This document shows positions 36,591-45,065 of a stretch of 61,404 bases of DNA, in pieces. The stretch covers positions 1 to 61,404 of the forward strand of contig JBFKQC010000016.1 in assembly GCA_041627895.1 (NCBI GenBank), written 5' to 3'. A program made the position numbers and the translations under genes. Under the pieces are notes generated by a model, which was given only the letters and a program-made list of their open reading frames with translations, ran no database searches and was not told the DNA's origin. The stretch is from JBFKQC01 sp041627895 (GTDB lineage: Bacteria; Pseudomonadota; Alphaproteobacteria; Rhodobacterales; Rhodobacteraceae). The stretch's first letter is position 1, and each line of letters starts with the position of its first letter.

Positions 36591-36658
36591 TCTTCTTGGT
36601 CAAGGTGTTACTCGCTACAACGAAAACCAGGTCATCGGGCTCTCAACCGATGGATGGT
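36557..36658 (-). ncRNA. Candidate small RNA or leader with a six-codon ORF
   Basis: The 357-bp stretch 36428-36784 has no ordinary gene, but a complete small transcription unit can be read on the minus strand: a promoter (36665-36693), a start near 36658, a hairpin with perfect 6-bp arms CATCGG/CCGATG (36652-36647 and 36638-36633), a tiny ORF MTWFSL (36635-36615) whose ATG lies in the hairpin's 3' arm with a GAGAG purine run in the loop, and a strong terminator (36590-36557). The RNA would be about 100 nt. I do not recognise its family. The ORF could be a leader peptide or chance. Confidence 0.55.
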
Positions 36659-36664
36659 GAAAAC

Positions 36665-36693
36665 AATCTGACTCGAATCGGTCTAATTGTCAA
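36665..36693 (-). promoter_or_regulatory. Candidate sigma70 promoter of the small RNA
   Basis: On the minus strand TTGACA (36693-36688) and CAGATT (36670-36665) are 17 bp apart, in a locally AT-rich patch. The -35 is perfect; the -10 is moderate. Confidence 0.6.
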
Positions 36694-36784
36694 TTTGATA
36701 ATTTCTTGCTTTGAGAATTTTTCCTGAAGGCACTAGCCGCCTCTCCGCGCTTTTGTTAAGCTCCGCACGTAGGGGTAGAACACG

Positions 36785-37087
36785 ATGGACAGACTGAAAG
36801 CCATCTTCGAATTGCGCGCGATGCTTCGGCAGATGGAGCGCGAGTTGGGCCTTGACCGGCTCAACCAGAACGAGCGCGATATCGTGCTCGCGGCGCGCGA
36901 TCTCAGCGGCGGACCGGGCGATGTGATCGAATCCGACGCCTTACGCAACCACGAGCTTGTGCGCCGCCAGGCGCAGGCCACGTTCTACCGCACGCTCCGC
37001 ACGCTGCTGGATCAGGGGCTCCTGGACCGTGCCAGCGGCTCGCGCGCGAAAAGCTACGTCCTGTCGGACAAGGCATTCGAAGAGTGA
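36785..37087 (+). CDS. Small winged-helix-like (MarR-type) protein
   Basis: A 100-residue basic/acidic helical protein. The ATG at 36785 follows an AGGGG ribosome-binding site. Residues 25-95 read like a winged helix: NQNERDIVLAARDL, a DALRNHELVRRQAQATFYRTLRTLLDQGLL recognition-helix region and a wing with SGSRAKSYVLSDK. MarR or MarR-like DNA-binding proteins have this layout, but it is shorter than usual and lacks the dimer helices, so a transcriptional role is inferred. It stands alone. Confidence 0.65.
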   Translation: MDRLKAIFELRAMLRQMERELGLDRLNQNERDIVLAARDLSGGPGDVIESDALRNHELVRRQAQATFYRTLRTLLDQGLLDRASGSRAKSYVLSDKAFEE

Positions 37088-37259
37088 CGGCCCGCGCGGC
37101 ACCCGATTTCACGAAACCCTGACCTGATCCCGCGGTACCGCGAGGCAGCGGCGGTTTCCCAGGCGCCGCAAAGGCCGCCCTGCGACCCCGACGCGGTTGG
37201 CATCGGAATCCGGCTGTGCGACAATCGGTTCGGTCACAGGATTTCGCAGGAACACGAAT

Positions 37260-37859
37260 TTGTCGGAACGGGCTCGGGACTATTTCGAGGAAGCTGCGAA
37301 CTATTTCCTGATCGTGCTGACTTACCTGCTTTGCGACGGCCTGACGGCAATCCTCGTCTGGCCCGCGCAGGCGGCATTCGTGCCCGAGTTGACGATCTTT
37401 GCGCAGGCGGTCTTTCTGCCGCATGGCGTGCGCGTGCTCGCGGCGTGGTTCCTGGGCTGGAAATCCCTAATTCCGCTGATCGTGGCACCGCTGGTGTCTT
37501 CGCTGGTCTTCGCGCCCGTCGCCGGGCATGCGCTGGTCGCGCCGATCCTGATGAGCCTGGTGGCGGCCGGGGCGTTGGCGGCGATCCTGGCCTTCGAGGC
37601 GATGCGGCTGGCGGGCGTCAATCTCTATTTCGGCAATGCGGCAGGACTCAACTGGCGGTTGCTTCTGCTGGTCGGCGGAATCGCGGCGCTTTTCGACGCG
37701 GTCAGCCGGATCTGGGTCTATGGCGGGCTGCTTCCCGCGCAGCTGACCGGCGAGGTGCTGGCCGTCGTGCTGATCGGCGACATGCTGGGACTGCTGGTGA
37801 TGATGTTCGTCCTGATGCTGATCTTCCGCTGGTTCCGGCGGCGGTCGCAGGACGTCTGA
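37260..37859 (+). CDS. Integral membrane protein of unknown function
   Basis: About 199 residues with five or six hydrophobic helices (for example FLIVLTYLLCDGLTAILVW, LIVAPLVSSLVFAPVAG, ILMSLVAAGALAAILAF, LAVVLIGDMLGLLVMMFVLMLIF) and a basic C-terminus (RWFRRRSQDV). The start is uncertain: TTG at 37260 has a good AGGAA site, while an ATG at 37197 would add 21 residues of poor quality. I do not recognise the family. It ends 49 bp from the convergent end of the catabolic operon, so it marks the left border of the island. Confidence 0.6.
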   Translation: MSERARDYFEEAANYFLIVLTYLLCDGLTAILVWPAQAAFVPELTIFAQAVFLPHGVRVLAAWFLGWKSLIPLIVAPLVSSLVFAPVAGHALVAPILMSLVAAGALAAILAFEAMRLAGVNLYFGNAAGLNWRLLLLVGGIAALFDAVSRIWVYGGLLPAQLTGEVLAVVLIGDMLGLLVMMFVLMLIFRWFRRRSQDV

Positions 37860-37907
37860 GGCAGGCCGGGCGCCGGCGGGACCCGATCGGCCTTGCCGGA
37901 TGTCGCG

Positions 37908-39650
37908 TCAGCGGTGCCGGGTGATCACGTCGACCAGCGCCGGCTTGCCGGATTTGACCACCTCCAGCGCGCGCCGGACCGCCGGCGCGACGTCCTCGGG
38001 CCGGTCGACCGGCCCCTCGGCCCAGACGCCCATACCCTTGGCGATGGTCGCGAAATCCGGCGCCGGGTCGAAAAGGTCCATGCCGATATGCGCCCTGCCC
38101 TCATCGGTGCCGCGCATCCTGGCCATGCGGATCTGGTGGTGCCAGTCGTTGTAATAGGCGCGGTTGTTGAACATCACGATCAGCAGCGGAATCCCGTGCT
38201 TGGCAGCGGTCCAGAGCGCGCCTGCGTCGTACATCAGATCGCCGTCGGGCTGGAACGTCACCACGACCTTGCCCGACCCCTTGTGCGCCAGCGCGACGCC
38301 CAGGCCGATGCCGATCTGGGTCGAGGTGCCCAGCCCCTTGCCCGGATGCCGGTGCGGCGCATCGAAGTCCCACAGCTTGCGGGTCCATTGCCTGAGCGTC
38401 CCGGCGGCCAGCACCCAGTCCTCGTCCCGGATCACCTGCCAGACCTCTTCGGCCAGCCGCGCCGTGGTCAGGGGCGAGGCATCGCGGTCGGCCTGCGCCT
38501 CGGCCTGCCAGCGGGCGCGATTGGCGGCGTGGCGTTCGGCGATGCGCGCCTTTCGGGCAGCGATCTTTCCGGCCAGCGCCGGGTCGGCGGCGATCCGGGC
38601 GCGCGCGATCGCGGTCATCTGCGGCATCGCCAGCCGCGGGTCGCCCAGCGCGCTTTCGACCTTGCCGAGGTAGCGGCCGTGATCCAGCGCCCAGGACCTC
38701 AGGCCGATCTCGTGAAAACCCACCTCCATCCAGGCGCAATCGTCGCGCAACAGCGAGGTCAGCACGCGGTTGGTTGAATCGAGCCGCGTCACCGCCTTTT
38801 CCCAGTCCACCACGTCGAGCGCCAGGATCGCATCCGCCGCGCCCAGGCTGTCGCCGTCCATGCTCAGGTTCTGCGGATGGCAGGACGGGAAGCAGAGCGC
38901 CGAGTTGATGTCCCAGACCGCGCAGCCGATCGTCTCGGCAAGCTCCACCAGCCGCTCGAAATTGCCGGGCTGGCGGCCGGTGAACTCGGCCATGATGCAG
39001 GGGAGGTCGGCGCCGAGCAGCCGATCGACGATGCGGCCGAGCGTGTCCGCGTCGGCCGCCATCGGCGCCGGCGCCCTGGCGAACTCGGCGCCCGGCAGCG
39101 CGATGTCGTCGGAAAGCGGCGTCTCCTGCAGCATGGCGTCATAGCACAGATAGACCGGCCCCGCGGGTTCGGTGACCATCGCCGACCATGCGCGCCGGAA
39201 GCTGTCCACCACGCCGCCCACCGTCTGCGGCTGGTAGTCGTATTTGGTGAAGTTGCGCACCGCCTCGCCCTGGTTCTGCGCGGTGTGGTGCCAGTCGGAC
39301 CGGGGCCGGCGGCGGCCCTCGTCCATCGGGCCGGTGGCCCCGAGGATCAGCACCGGCGCGCGGTCGGTGAAGGCGTAATAGACCGCCATCTGCCCGTGCA
39401 GAAGGCCGACGAGGTCGTGCAGGATACAGGCCATCGGGCGCCCGGTAGCCTTGGCATAGCCGTGCGCGATCTGCACGGCGGTCTCTTCATGCTGGCAGAC
39501 CAGCATTTTCGGATTGTCCCGCCCGTAATTGACCAGGCTGTCATGCAGGCCCCGGAACGAGGCGCCCGGATTGATCGCGACGTATTCGACGCCGTGGGAC
39601 TGCAAGAGGTCGACGATCACGTCGGACTGGAATTTGCGGTAGTCGCTCAT
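37908..39650 (-). CDS. Thiamine-diphosphate-dependent enzyme (acetolactate synthase/benzoylformate decarboxylase-like), copy 1
   Basis: A 580-residue three-domain ThDP enzyme, last gene of the minus-strand catabolic operon. The pyrimidine domain has the catalytic Glu in QHEETAVQIAHGYAKATG (near residue 55). The PP domain holds the Mg/ThDP motif as PDGDLMYDAGALWTAAKHG...FNN, where the usual first Gly of GDG is Pro. The family decarboxylates or ligates 2-oxoacids. It is clearly related to the copy at 58908 (PGASxRGLHDSLVN, HGYAKATGR, LILGATGPxD, GALWTAAK shared). A role on an oxoacid made by the pathway is inferred; the substrate is unknown. Confidence 0.82.
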   Translation of the reverse strand: MSDYRKFQSDVIVDLLQSHGVEYVAINPGASFRGLHDSLVNYGRDNPKMLVCQHEETAVQIAHGYAKATGRPMACILHDLVGLLHGQMAVYYAFTDRAPVLILGATGPMDEGRRRPRSDWHHTAQNQGEAVRNFTKYDYQPQTVGGVVDSFRRAWSAMVTEPAGPVYLCYDAMLQETPLSDDIALPGAEFARAPAPMAADADTLGRIVDRLLGADLPCIMAEFTGRQPGNFERLVELAETIGCAVWDINSALCFPSCHPQNLSMDGDSLGAADAILALDVVDWEKAVTRLDSTNRVLTSLLRDDCAWMEVGFHEIGLRSWALDHGRYLGKVESALGDPRLAMPQMTAIARARIAADPALAGKIAARKARIAERHAANRARWQAEAQADRDASPLTTARLAEEVWQVIRDEDWVLAAGTLRQWTRKLWDFDAPHRHPGKGLGTSTQIGIGLGVALAHKGSGKVVVTFQPDGDLMYDAGALWTAAKHGIPLLIVMFNNRAYYNDWHHQIRMARMRGTDEGRAHIGMDLFDPAPDFATIAKGMGVWAEGPVDRPEDVAPAVRRALEVVKSGKPALVDVITRHR

Positions 39651-39666
39651 CGGCCTCTCCGGGCGG

Positions 39667-40182
39667 TCACATCGGCGCCGGGGCGCCGTAGCTCGAGATC
39701 AGCCCGACCAGCATCGCCATCCCGCCCGCGAGGAACGGCACAACCGCTGCCGAGGCGGTCCGCAGGCGCAGGAACGAGGCGCCGATCAGCGGCACCTCGT
39801 AGATCAGGATGCGGTGCGCGGCGAAGATCGACCACGACGTCACGAAGGTGACGAGCGCAGCGTTCGACGCGCCCGCCTTGGCGAAGACCGCGGCGATGGC
39901 GAAGGCGATCACCGGACCGGCGGGCACCAAAAGCCCGGTCGCGGCAGCGACGGGCAGCGCCAGCAGCCCGGCATCCGCCCCGAGATAGCCCGAAATCGTC
40001 GCTTTCGGGATCAGCTCGGCGATGAAGCCCGCCGCGATCAGCGCGCAGAGCATGCGCGGCACCAGCTTGGCGAACTGCTCGAAAAGCCGCTTCAGGATCG
40101 GGCCGAAATCGGTGCGGCTGCGCAGCGCGATACCGATCAGGACGGCCAGAAGCGCCAGCAGCACGAAAAAACCGGAATTCAC
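39667..40182 (-). CDS. Half-permease B (YraQ/ArsP-like)
   Basis: A 171-residue membrane protein with about four or five helices. The block PAGPVIAFAIAAVFAKAGA, then SWSIFAAHRILIYEVPLIGASFLRLR, matches the equivalent block of the neighbouring half-permease A position by position, so the two are paralogous halves. The overall pattern recalls the YraQ/DUF318 (ArsP-like) permease family, but without the cysteines of arsenic permeases. The pair overlaps by 4 bp and would assemble a full transporter (inference). The transported compound is unknown; the catabolic neighbours suggest an organic acid or a metal. Confidence 0.6.
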   Translation of the reverse strand: MNSGFFVLLALLAVLIGIALRSRTDFGPILKRLFEQFAKLVPRMLCALIAAGFIAELIPKATISGYLGADAGLLALPVAAATGLLVPAGPVIAFAIAAVFAKAGASNAALVTFVTSWSIFAAHRILIYEVPLIGASFLRLRTASAAVVPFLAGGMAMLVGLISSYGAPAPM

Positions 40183-40772
40183 GGCTGCACCCGTTCGCCA
40201 TGCGCGTCCTTGACGCTCAGCACCAGCGGCAGCCGGCGGGCGATCAGCCCCGCCACGATCGGCAAGGGCAGGCTGACGAAGAGCCGCAAAAAGGCGAACT
40301 CGGCCCCCATGAACGGCACGTCCCAGACCAGCACCCGTTGCAGCCCCAGCGTCGCCCAGGCGGTGATATAGGCGACCATCGCGCCGCGGTCGGCGCCCGA
40401 GACCGCCAGCACCGCCAGAAGCGCATAGGCCGAGGACGGCCCGCCCGGGGTGACGGTGCCGGCAAGCGTGGCGACGGCGAGGCCGCGCATTCCGCTGTCG
40501 CGGCCGACGAGGTCGGTGATCCGCTCGCGCGGCAGAAGCACCCAGATCAGCGCGGCGATGGACAGCGCCACGACGACCCGGGGCAGAAGCCCGAGCAGCA
40601 GATCGCGGTCGTGAACCAGCGCATCGGCGACCGCCTCTGGGCCCTTGAGCAGCAGGCAGGCGAGCCCGGTCAGCGCCGCGACGGTGAGAAAGCCCCAGAA
40701 GCTCTTGCCGAAGGCGTCCGCCAGCGTCGCGCGGCGCCAGTCGGGATCGGAAAGGAAGGCCAGCGGGGGCAT
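40179..40772 (-). CDS. Half-permease A (YraQ/ArsP-like)
   Basis: A 197-residue membrane protein with five or six predicted helices. It contains TPGGPSSAYALLAVLAVSGA followed by TAWATLGLQRVLVWDVPFMGAEFAF, the same two-part signature as half-permease B (PAGPVIAF..., HRILIYEVPLIGASF). The N-terminal extension carries an extra helix (FLTVAALTGLACLLL). It starts 16 bp after the His-tailed protein gene and overlaps half B by 4 bp (ATGA), so the two subunits are made in equal amounts. Confidence 0.6.
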   Translation of the reverse strand: MPPLAFLSDPDWRRATLADAFGKSFWGFLTVAALTGLACLLLKGPEAVADALVHDRDLLLGLLPRVVVALSIAALIWVLLPRERITDLVGRDSGMRGLAVATLAGTVTPGGPSSAYALLAVLAVSGADRGAMVAYITAWATLGLQRVLVWDVPFMGAEFAFLRLFVSLPLPIVAGLIARRLPLVLSVKDAHGERVQP

Positions 40773-40788
40773 GGGGTGCGGCCTCTGC

Positions 40789-41220
40789 TCAATGGTGGTG
40801 GGGGGGATGGTCGTGGCTGTGGCCGTGGGCGCGGTCGTGCTCGCGCCGTTTCTCGTCGGCCAGGTCGCGCGGCTCGGCGTGGCCCGCGGTCAGCGCCTCG
40901 ACCGTGGCGCGGAACAGGTCGGCCTCGGGCGGAAGCTGCCCGGCGAGGAATCCGGCGAGCCGGGCCAGCGCGATGGCCTGGGCCGCCAGCGCGTCCACCG
41001 CCTCGTCCTCTTCGGCGGCGGCGACATCGGCCAGCGCACGCGCCAGCCCGTCGCGAAACACCTCGTCCATGTAGGCCGCGCGGCCCTCGGCCCCGGACAG
41101 GCCCGTCGGCCCCTGCCCCGCGGCGGCGGCACCTTGGACGCCCAGCATCTTCGCCAGCGCGCGCAACTGCTCCAGAAGGTCCTGGCCCACGACCGCCTGT
41201 TCGTCGATCTCGCCGCACAT
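40789..41220 (-). CDS. Small acidic protein with a His-rich C-terminus
   Basis: A 143-residue soluble protein, no known family. Start chosen at the ATG at 41220 (MCGEIDEQ), four bases after the NiCoT stop. The body is helical and Ala-rich; the last 15 residues (AHGHSHDHPPHHH) can bind divalent metal. It lies between a Ni/Co-type transporter and two half-permeases, so a metal buffer or delivery role is inferred. Confidence 0.6.
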   Translation of the reverse strand: MCGEIDEQAVVGQDLLEQLRALAKMLGVQGAAAAGQGPTGLSGAEGRAAYMDEVFRDGLARALADVAAAEEDEAVDALAAQAIALARLAGFLAGQLPPEADLFRATVEALTAGHAEPRDLADEKRREHDRAHGHSHDHPPHHH

Positions 41221-41224
41221 TCGC

Positions 41225-41926
41225 CTATCCTCCCATCGCAAGGGCGCTTTCGACGGCGAGCGCCCCGCCCACCAGGGCCGCCAGCAGGCCCAGCGCCAGC
41301 ATCGTCGCCGTCTTCACCCAGGTTCCGCCACGCTCGACCAGGGCCAGCGGCAGGCCGAGCGCCGCGCTCAGCGCGGCCATGCCCACGACCGATCCGGCGC
41401 CGAACACCGCCACGTAGGCCAGCGCCCGGCCAAGGCTGTCGGTCGCTGCCGCCGCCAGCACCAGCAGCCCCGCCGACCCCGCGAGCCCGTGCATCATACC
41501 GACGCCCAGGGTCAGGCGGTGGTGTGCATGGTCGTGGCCCGCACCGCGCCGGTGGCTGTGGGCGTGCAGGTGCCGCGTGCCGCCGTGCTCGTGGACATGG
41601 AAATGCACCCGATCGCGCCAGAGCTTCCAGATCACGCGCAGGCCGAGCGCGACGATCATCAGGCCGACCGCCAGTTCCAGCGCCGCCTCGGCCCGGCCGG
41701 TAATGCTCAGGCCCAGCGCCAGAACCGGCAGCGCCGCGGCCATCAGCGCCAGCGTGTGCCCCAGCCCCCAGACCGCGCCGCGCGCCAGCAGCCGGCGCGG
41801 GCCGTCCGCCGTCTTCAGCATCGTGCCCACGGCGGCCAGGTGGTCGGCCTCGAGCGCATGCGCCATGCCGATGACGAAGCCGAGCGCAAGGAAGCCCCCC
41901 GCGCCGCTGAACGCCTCGACGATCAT
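41225..41926 (-). CDS. Nickel/cobalt transporter family protein (HX4DH type)
   Basis: A 233-residue membrane protein with about six helices. The NiCoT signature HX4DH is exact (GMAHALEADHLAAV, helix 2), and the WGLGHTLAL helix and the large His-rich loop HVHEHGGTRHLHAHSHRRGAGHDHAHH (about 113-140 in all) are typical of UreH/HupE-like Ni/Co importers. It would import nickel or cobalt. It overlaps the unknown gene upstream by 4 bp. Together with CobW, the His-tailed protein and the EutA-like protein it makes a metal-handling theme inside a catabolic operon. Confidence 0.8.
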   Translation of the reverse strand: MIVEAFSGAGGFLALGFVIGMAHALEADHLAAVGTMLKTADGPRRLLARGAVWGLGHTLALMAAALPVLALGLSITGRAEAALELAVGLMIVALGLRVIWKLWRDRVHFHVHEHGGTRHLHAHSHRRGAGHDHAHHRLTLGVGMMHGLAGSAGLLVLAAAATDSLGRALAYVAVFGAGSVVGMAALSAALGLPLALVERGGTWVKTATMLALGLLAALVGGALAVESALAMGG

Positions 41927-42477
41927 GCCCGGAGCGCCGTCAGCATGGCCGGGATGAAATCATTGTCGCGCGCCACGACCAGCACCGTGGCGAAGCGGCG
42001 CATCGAGTTCACCGTGCGGTCGACCGCCCGGTCGCTTTGACCGCCGGCAAGCGCGAGGCCCGCGCTCATGATCCTGCGGTGATAGGCCTCGCGGGCGATG
42101 ACCTCGGCGGCGCCCTCGTTCTCGCCGCTGCTGGCCAGCAGAACCACGACGTCGGCGCCGTCGATCTCGGCCATCAGGTCGGCGGCGGACCCGTCGGGAT
42201 GCGCCAGCGGCAGGTCGGCGGCGCCGGTCGTCTCGGGATCGACCGGGCCGGAATTGGCGAGCGTCAGGAAATGCGCGCCCTGCCACGGCTCTTCGGTGAT
42301 GGCATACATCGCCTCGGCCGCACCGGCATCCAGCGCGAAGACCCGCGAGGCGCGCGTCGCCGAGTTCGGGTAAGGCACGCGATAGCGCGCCTCGGCGGCG
42401 GTGGCGGCGCGGGCGCAGGCGCCCAGCATCGTCGGGTGGTTCGGGTCGAAGAACAACTCGCGCAAATCCTGCCCCAT
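41923..42477 (-). CDS. Unknown cytosolic protein, Rossmann-like
   Basis: A 184-residue soluble protein I do not recognise. It has alternating beta/alpha text with a hydrophobic strand DVVVLLASSGENEGAAEVIAREA and a second strand FATVLVVARDNDF, suggesting a flavodoxin- or Rossmann-like fold. It opens with MGQDLRELFFDPNHPTMLGAC. It starts 4 bp after the Rieske oxygenase stop and overlaps the NiCoT gene by 4 bp, so it is part of the catabolic operon. Confidence 0.6.
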   Translation of the reverse strand: MGQDLRELFFDPNHPTMLGACARAATAAEARYRVPYPNSATRASRVFALDAGAAEAMYAITEEPWQGAHFLTLANSGPVDPETTGAADLPLAHPDGSAADLMAEIDGADVVVLLASSGENEGAAEVIAREAYHRRIMSAGLALAGGQSDRAVDRTVNSMRRFATVLVVARDNDFIPAMLTALRA

Positions 42478-42481
42478 GGCG

Positions 42482-43768
42482 TCAGACCGAGGTCTGCTTG
42501 ACGCCGGGGCGCACGCGCAGATCGTCCTTCATCGCCTCCTTGAACGGCTCGTCGGGCGGCAGCACGCGCGCCGCTGACCGCACCTGCTGGTGTTCGGGCG
42601 CGCGGCCCGGCGGCAGCGTGCCCTTGTCTCGCAGGCCCACGCAGGCCTTGCGCAGACGGTGCCGCGCCATGATGATTCCGTTGTCGGTAGAGACCAGGTT
42701 TTCCCGGGTGCGATCGACGATCGGCCCCATGGATTCCTGCAGGGACGCATCCTGCATCGCGATGCCCCAGATGCCGGAATAGCTTTCGCCGCGCTTCTGC
42801 GCTTCGCGGTCCATCAAATAGTCGTTGTCCTTGTTCTGCTTCGGCCGGAAGGTGCCGGGGACGTACTGGTTGTGCACGCCGTAGCCGTCGATCATCGCCT
42901 GGCGTTCCTCGCCCGTCAGCGCGCGGGTCGGGTGGTAGTCGAAGGACCAGGCCCAGCAGTTCTCGTCGTCGACCGGGATCCAGAAATGGCCGTGCACCGG
43001 GTGGTCGCCGCGCGGCGGGACCATGGTGAAGGACGGCATCACCCAGGGCGTGATGCGCCAGTAATAATGCCCTTCCTCGGCCATCCGCCGCGCACCGATG
43101 AAAAGCCCGCCATCCGATTCGACGACCTCGAACACGGGTTTCTTGTCGGCCTGGTTGTACTGGTTGCCGCGCGCGCCCTTGAACAGCGGGTCGGATTTCA
43201 ACGAGCCGGAATGCAGCCACGAGACATGCGACGAATCGATGCCGCCCTCCATCGCCTGCAGCCAGTTGCATTCCTGCCAGCGCTTCGAGGTATAGGTCTG
43301 TTCCGGCGCGACGGTGGCGAATTCCCAGGTCGGTTCCGGCGGGCGGTTGTCCTTGTCGCCCATGTGGGTCCACAGGACATCGCCCACCTTGATCAGCGGA
43401 TAGCCCTTCAGCTTGATCTTCTGGCAGAAACCGGATTCCTCGGGTTCCGAGGGCACCTCGATGCATTGCCCGGTATAGTCGTATTTCCAGCCGTGATAGG
43501 GGCATCTAAGCCCGGCTTCCTCGTTCCGGCCGAACCAGAGCGAAACGCCGCGATGGGCGCAAAACTCGTCGATCAGGCCATAGCGGCCCTTCGAGTCGCA
43601 GAACGCGATCAGCCGCTCGCCCAGAAGCTTGACGCGCACCGGCGGGCAGTCGTCCTCGGGCAGTTCTTTGGCCAAAAGCGCCGGAATCCAGTATTGCCGG
43701 AACATTTCGCCCATCGCGGTGCCGGGATCGGTCTGTGTCAGCAGGTCGTTGACGTCCTTGCGAAGCAT
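42482..43768 (-). CDS. Rieske non-haem iron oxygenase, phthalate 4,5-dioxygenase type
   Basis: A 428-residue single-component-type oxygenase subunit. The Rieske centre is complete: Cys70 and His72 (CAHRG) with Cys89 and His92 (CPYHGW). The mononuclear iron site is in EGGIDSSHVSWLH (His181, His186, Asp178 near), with the third ligand probably in the C-terminal QDASLQESMGPIVDRTREN block. MLRKDVNDLLTQTDPGTAMGE and the SLWFGRNEE block match the phthalate 4,5-dioxygenase (Pht3/OphA2) family. It needs an external reductase, probably the one at 47682. It dihydroxylates or hydroxylates an aromatic acid; phthalate itself is not proven. It is 50 bp after the bicupin gene. Confidence 0.88.
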   Translation of the reverse strand: MLRKDVNDLLTQTDPGTAMGEMFRQYWIPALLAKELPEDDCPPVRVKLLGERLIAFCDSKGRYGLIDEFCAHRGVSLWFGRNEEAGLRCPYHGWKYDYTGQCIEVPSEPEESGFCQKIKLKGYPLIKVGDVLWTHMGDKDNRPPEPTWEFATVAPEQTYTSKRWQECNWLQAMEGGIDSSHVSWLHSGSLKSDPLFKGARGNQYNQADKKPVFEVVESDGGLFIGARRMAEEGHYYWRITPWVMPSFTMVPPRGDHPVHGHFWIPVDDENCWAWSFDYHPTRALTGEERQAMIDGYGVHNQYVPGTFRPKQNKDNDYLMDREAQKRGESYSGIWGIAMQDASLQESMGPIVDRTRENLVSTDNGIIMARHRLRKACVGLRDKGTLPPGRAPEHQQVRSAARVLPPDEPFKEAMKDDLRVRPGVKQTSV

Positions 43769-43817
43769 CGCCTTGCTCCTTGCGCTCTGCCGCGCCGCCT
43801 GCCCCGTCGCGCCGCGC

Positions 43818-44945
43818 TCAGGCGGCCGCGCCGGGCTTGGGCGGCAGGTCCTTCAGTTCGGCCTCGTAGGCCGCATTCATCTTCGAGACCAGCCCGTGTT
43901 TCGCCAGCGCGTCGGCGAACATGGTGCGCACGTCGTCGCGCTCGTCGACATAATCGATCTGGTCGCCGCCGATCCGGGTGGAAATCCAGGCCTTCGGCAC
44001 GCCCTGCGCGTTGCGGATCGCGACGCCCTCGTACTTGAACGCCAGATAACGCGCGGGCGTCGTGCCGGTGTTGAAATGTTGGTGCCACCACATGTTTGGC
44101 GGCACCACCATGGCGCCGGGCTTCCAGTCGTAGCGCCGCGGTTCCTCGCCTTCGGGCCACATCAGCGAATAGCCCTCGCCCGAAAGGATGATGACATGCG
44201 CGCCGGGGCCGTGGCGGTGGCATTTCTTGTAGGTGCCGACCGGGAACTGGCTGATATGGCTGTTCATCGAGGACTTCGCCAGCTGGAACCGGATATGGCC
44301 GCCGCCTGCGCCGCGCTCGCCGGCCGTGACCAGGGGCAGGTTGACCGCGTCTGCGACGAAATTGGTTTCCAGAAGCAGCCCCTTCATTTCCTTCGTTTCG
44401 GCGAAATAGTCGGGCTCGCCGGAAAACCGCCCGTCGAAGTCATGCGCGGTGTTGAACAGGAATTCGGGGTCCTCGTAGACGTTCATGATCGGCGGCATGT
44501 TGGTCACGGCCACATAGCGCGCAGGGGTGTCGCCCGAGCCGTTGAAATGCTGGTGGCTGGCGTTCAGCGGGATGCCGAAGATCGCGCCCGGCCCCCATTC
44601 GAAGCTGACCTTGCTTCCCTTGTCGTCCCAGACCACGGTCGAGCCGCGCCCCGACAGGATCAGCACGGTTTCCTCGAACAGCTGCCGGTGCGGGGAAAGC
44701 TTGCCGCCGGGCGGGATTTCCATCACGTAGCAGTCGTTCGAGGTGCGGCTGGCATCGTGGTTGAGAAACACCGCGCGTCCGCCGCGCCGCGCCCAGGGCC
44801 TCAGCGCGACCTCGTGCAGGCTGGGCACGTAGTTGCCGCTGAGGATGTCCAGCCCCTCGGCGGCGATGAACCGCGTATAGGGGGTTTCCTTTTCGGTCCT
44901 GAACTTCTCGGCGAGGGTGTCGGAGACGACGGCGCGCTGGTTCAT
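43818..44945 (-). CDS. Bicupin protein (dioxygenase-like)
   Basis: A 375-residue protein with two cupin domains. Domain 1 is about residues 75-160, with an incomplete metal motif (SPHRQLFEE) and NASHQHFNGSG. Domain 2 is about 215-310, with KKCHRHGPGAH and MWWHQHFNTG, the better metal site. The shape recalls gentisate 1,2-dioxygenase-like bicupins, so ring cleavage or a related metal-dependent reaction is possible. In databases, cupins of this kind are sometimes labelled ethanolamine ammonia-lyase activating protein, and here a EutA-like gene is divergent 120 bp away. It heads the eight-gene minus operon with a promoter overlapping a palindromic operator. Confidence 0.72.
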   Translation of the reverse strand: MNQRAVVSDTLAEKFRTEKETPYTRFIAAEGLDILSGNYVPSLHEVALRPWARRGGRAVFLNHDASRTSNDCYVMEIPPGGKLSPHRQLFEETVLILSGRGSTVVWDDKGSKVSFEWGPGAIFGIPLNASHQHFNGSGDTPARYVAVTNMPPIMNVYEDPEFLFNTAHDFDGRFSGEPDYFAETKEMKGLLLETNFVADAVNLPLVTAGERGAGGGHIRFQLAKSSMNSHISQFPVGTYKKCHRHGPGAHVIILSGEGYSLMWPEGEEPRRYDWKPGAMVVPPNMWWHQHFNTGTTPARYLAFKYEGVAIRNAQGVPKAWISTRIGGDQIDYVDERDDVRTMFADALAKHGLVSKMNAAYEAELKDLPPKPGAAA

Positions 44946-45033
44946 CTGGCTCCCCCAACTGGGCCGCGGCGCAGCGGAACGGCCCGGAAATTCGAGTTGC
45001 AAAAAGACTAGGCCAGCGGCTAGGGTCCCGTCA

Positions 45034-45050
45034 ATGGACCGACGGTCCAT
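45034..45050. promoter_or_regulatory. Perfect palindromic operator between bicupin and eutA-like genes
   Basis: ATGGACCG-A-CGGTCCAT is a perfect dyad with 8-bp arms. On the plus strand it runs into TATAGA (45050-45055), a -10-like box 10 bp before the eutA-like ATG. On the minus strand it abuts TTGACG, a -35-like box with CTAGTC 17 bp further on, for the bicupin operon. A regulator bound here would control both operons; the nearby IclR protein is the obvious candidate. Confidence 0.7.
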
Positions 45051-45065
45051 ATAGAGGAACGGCGG

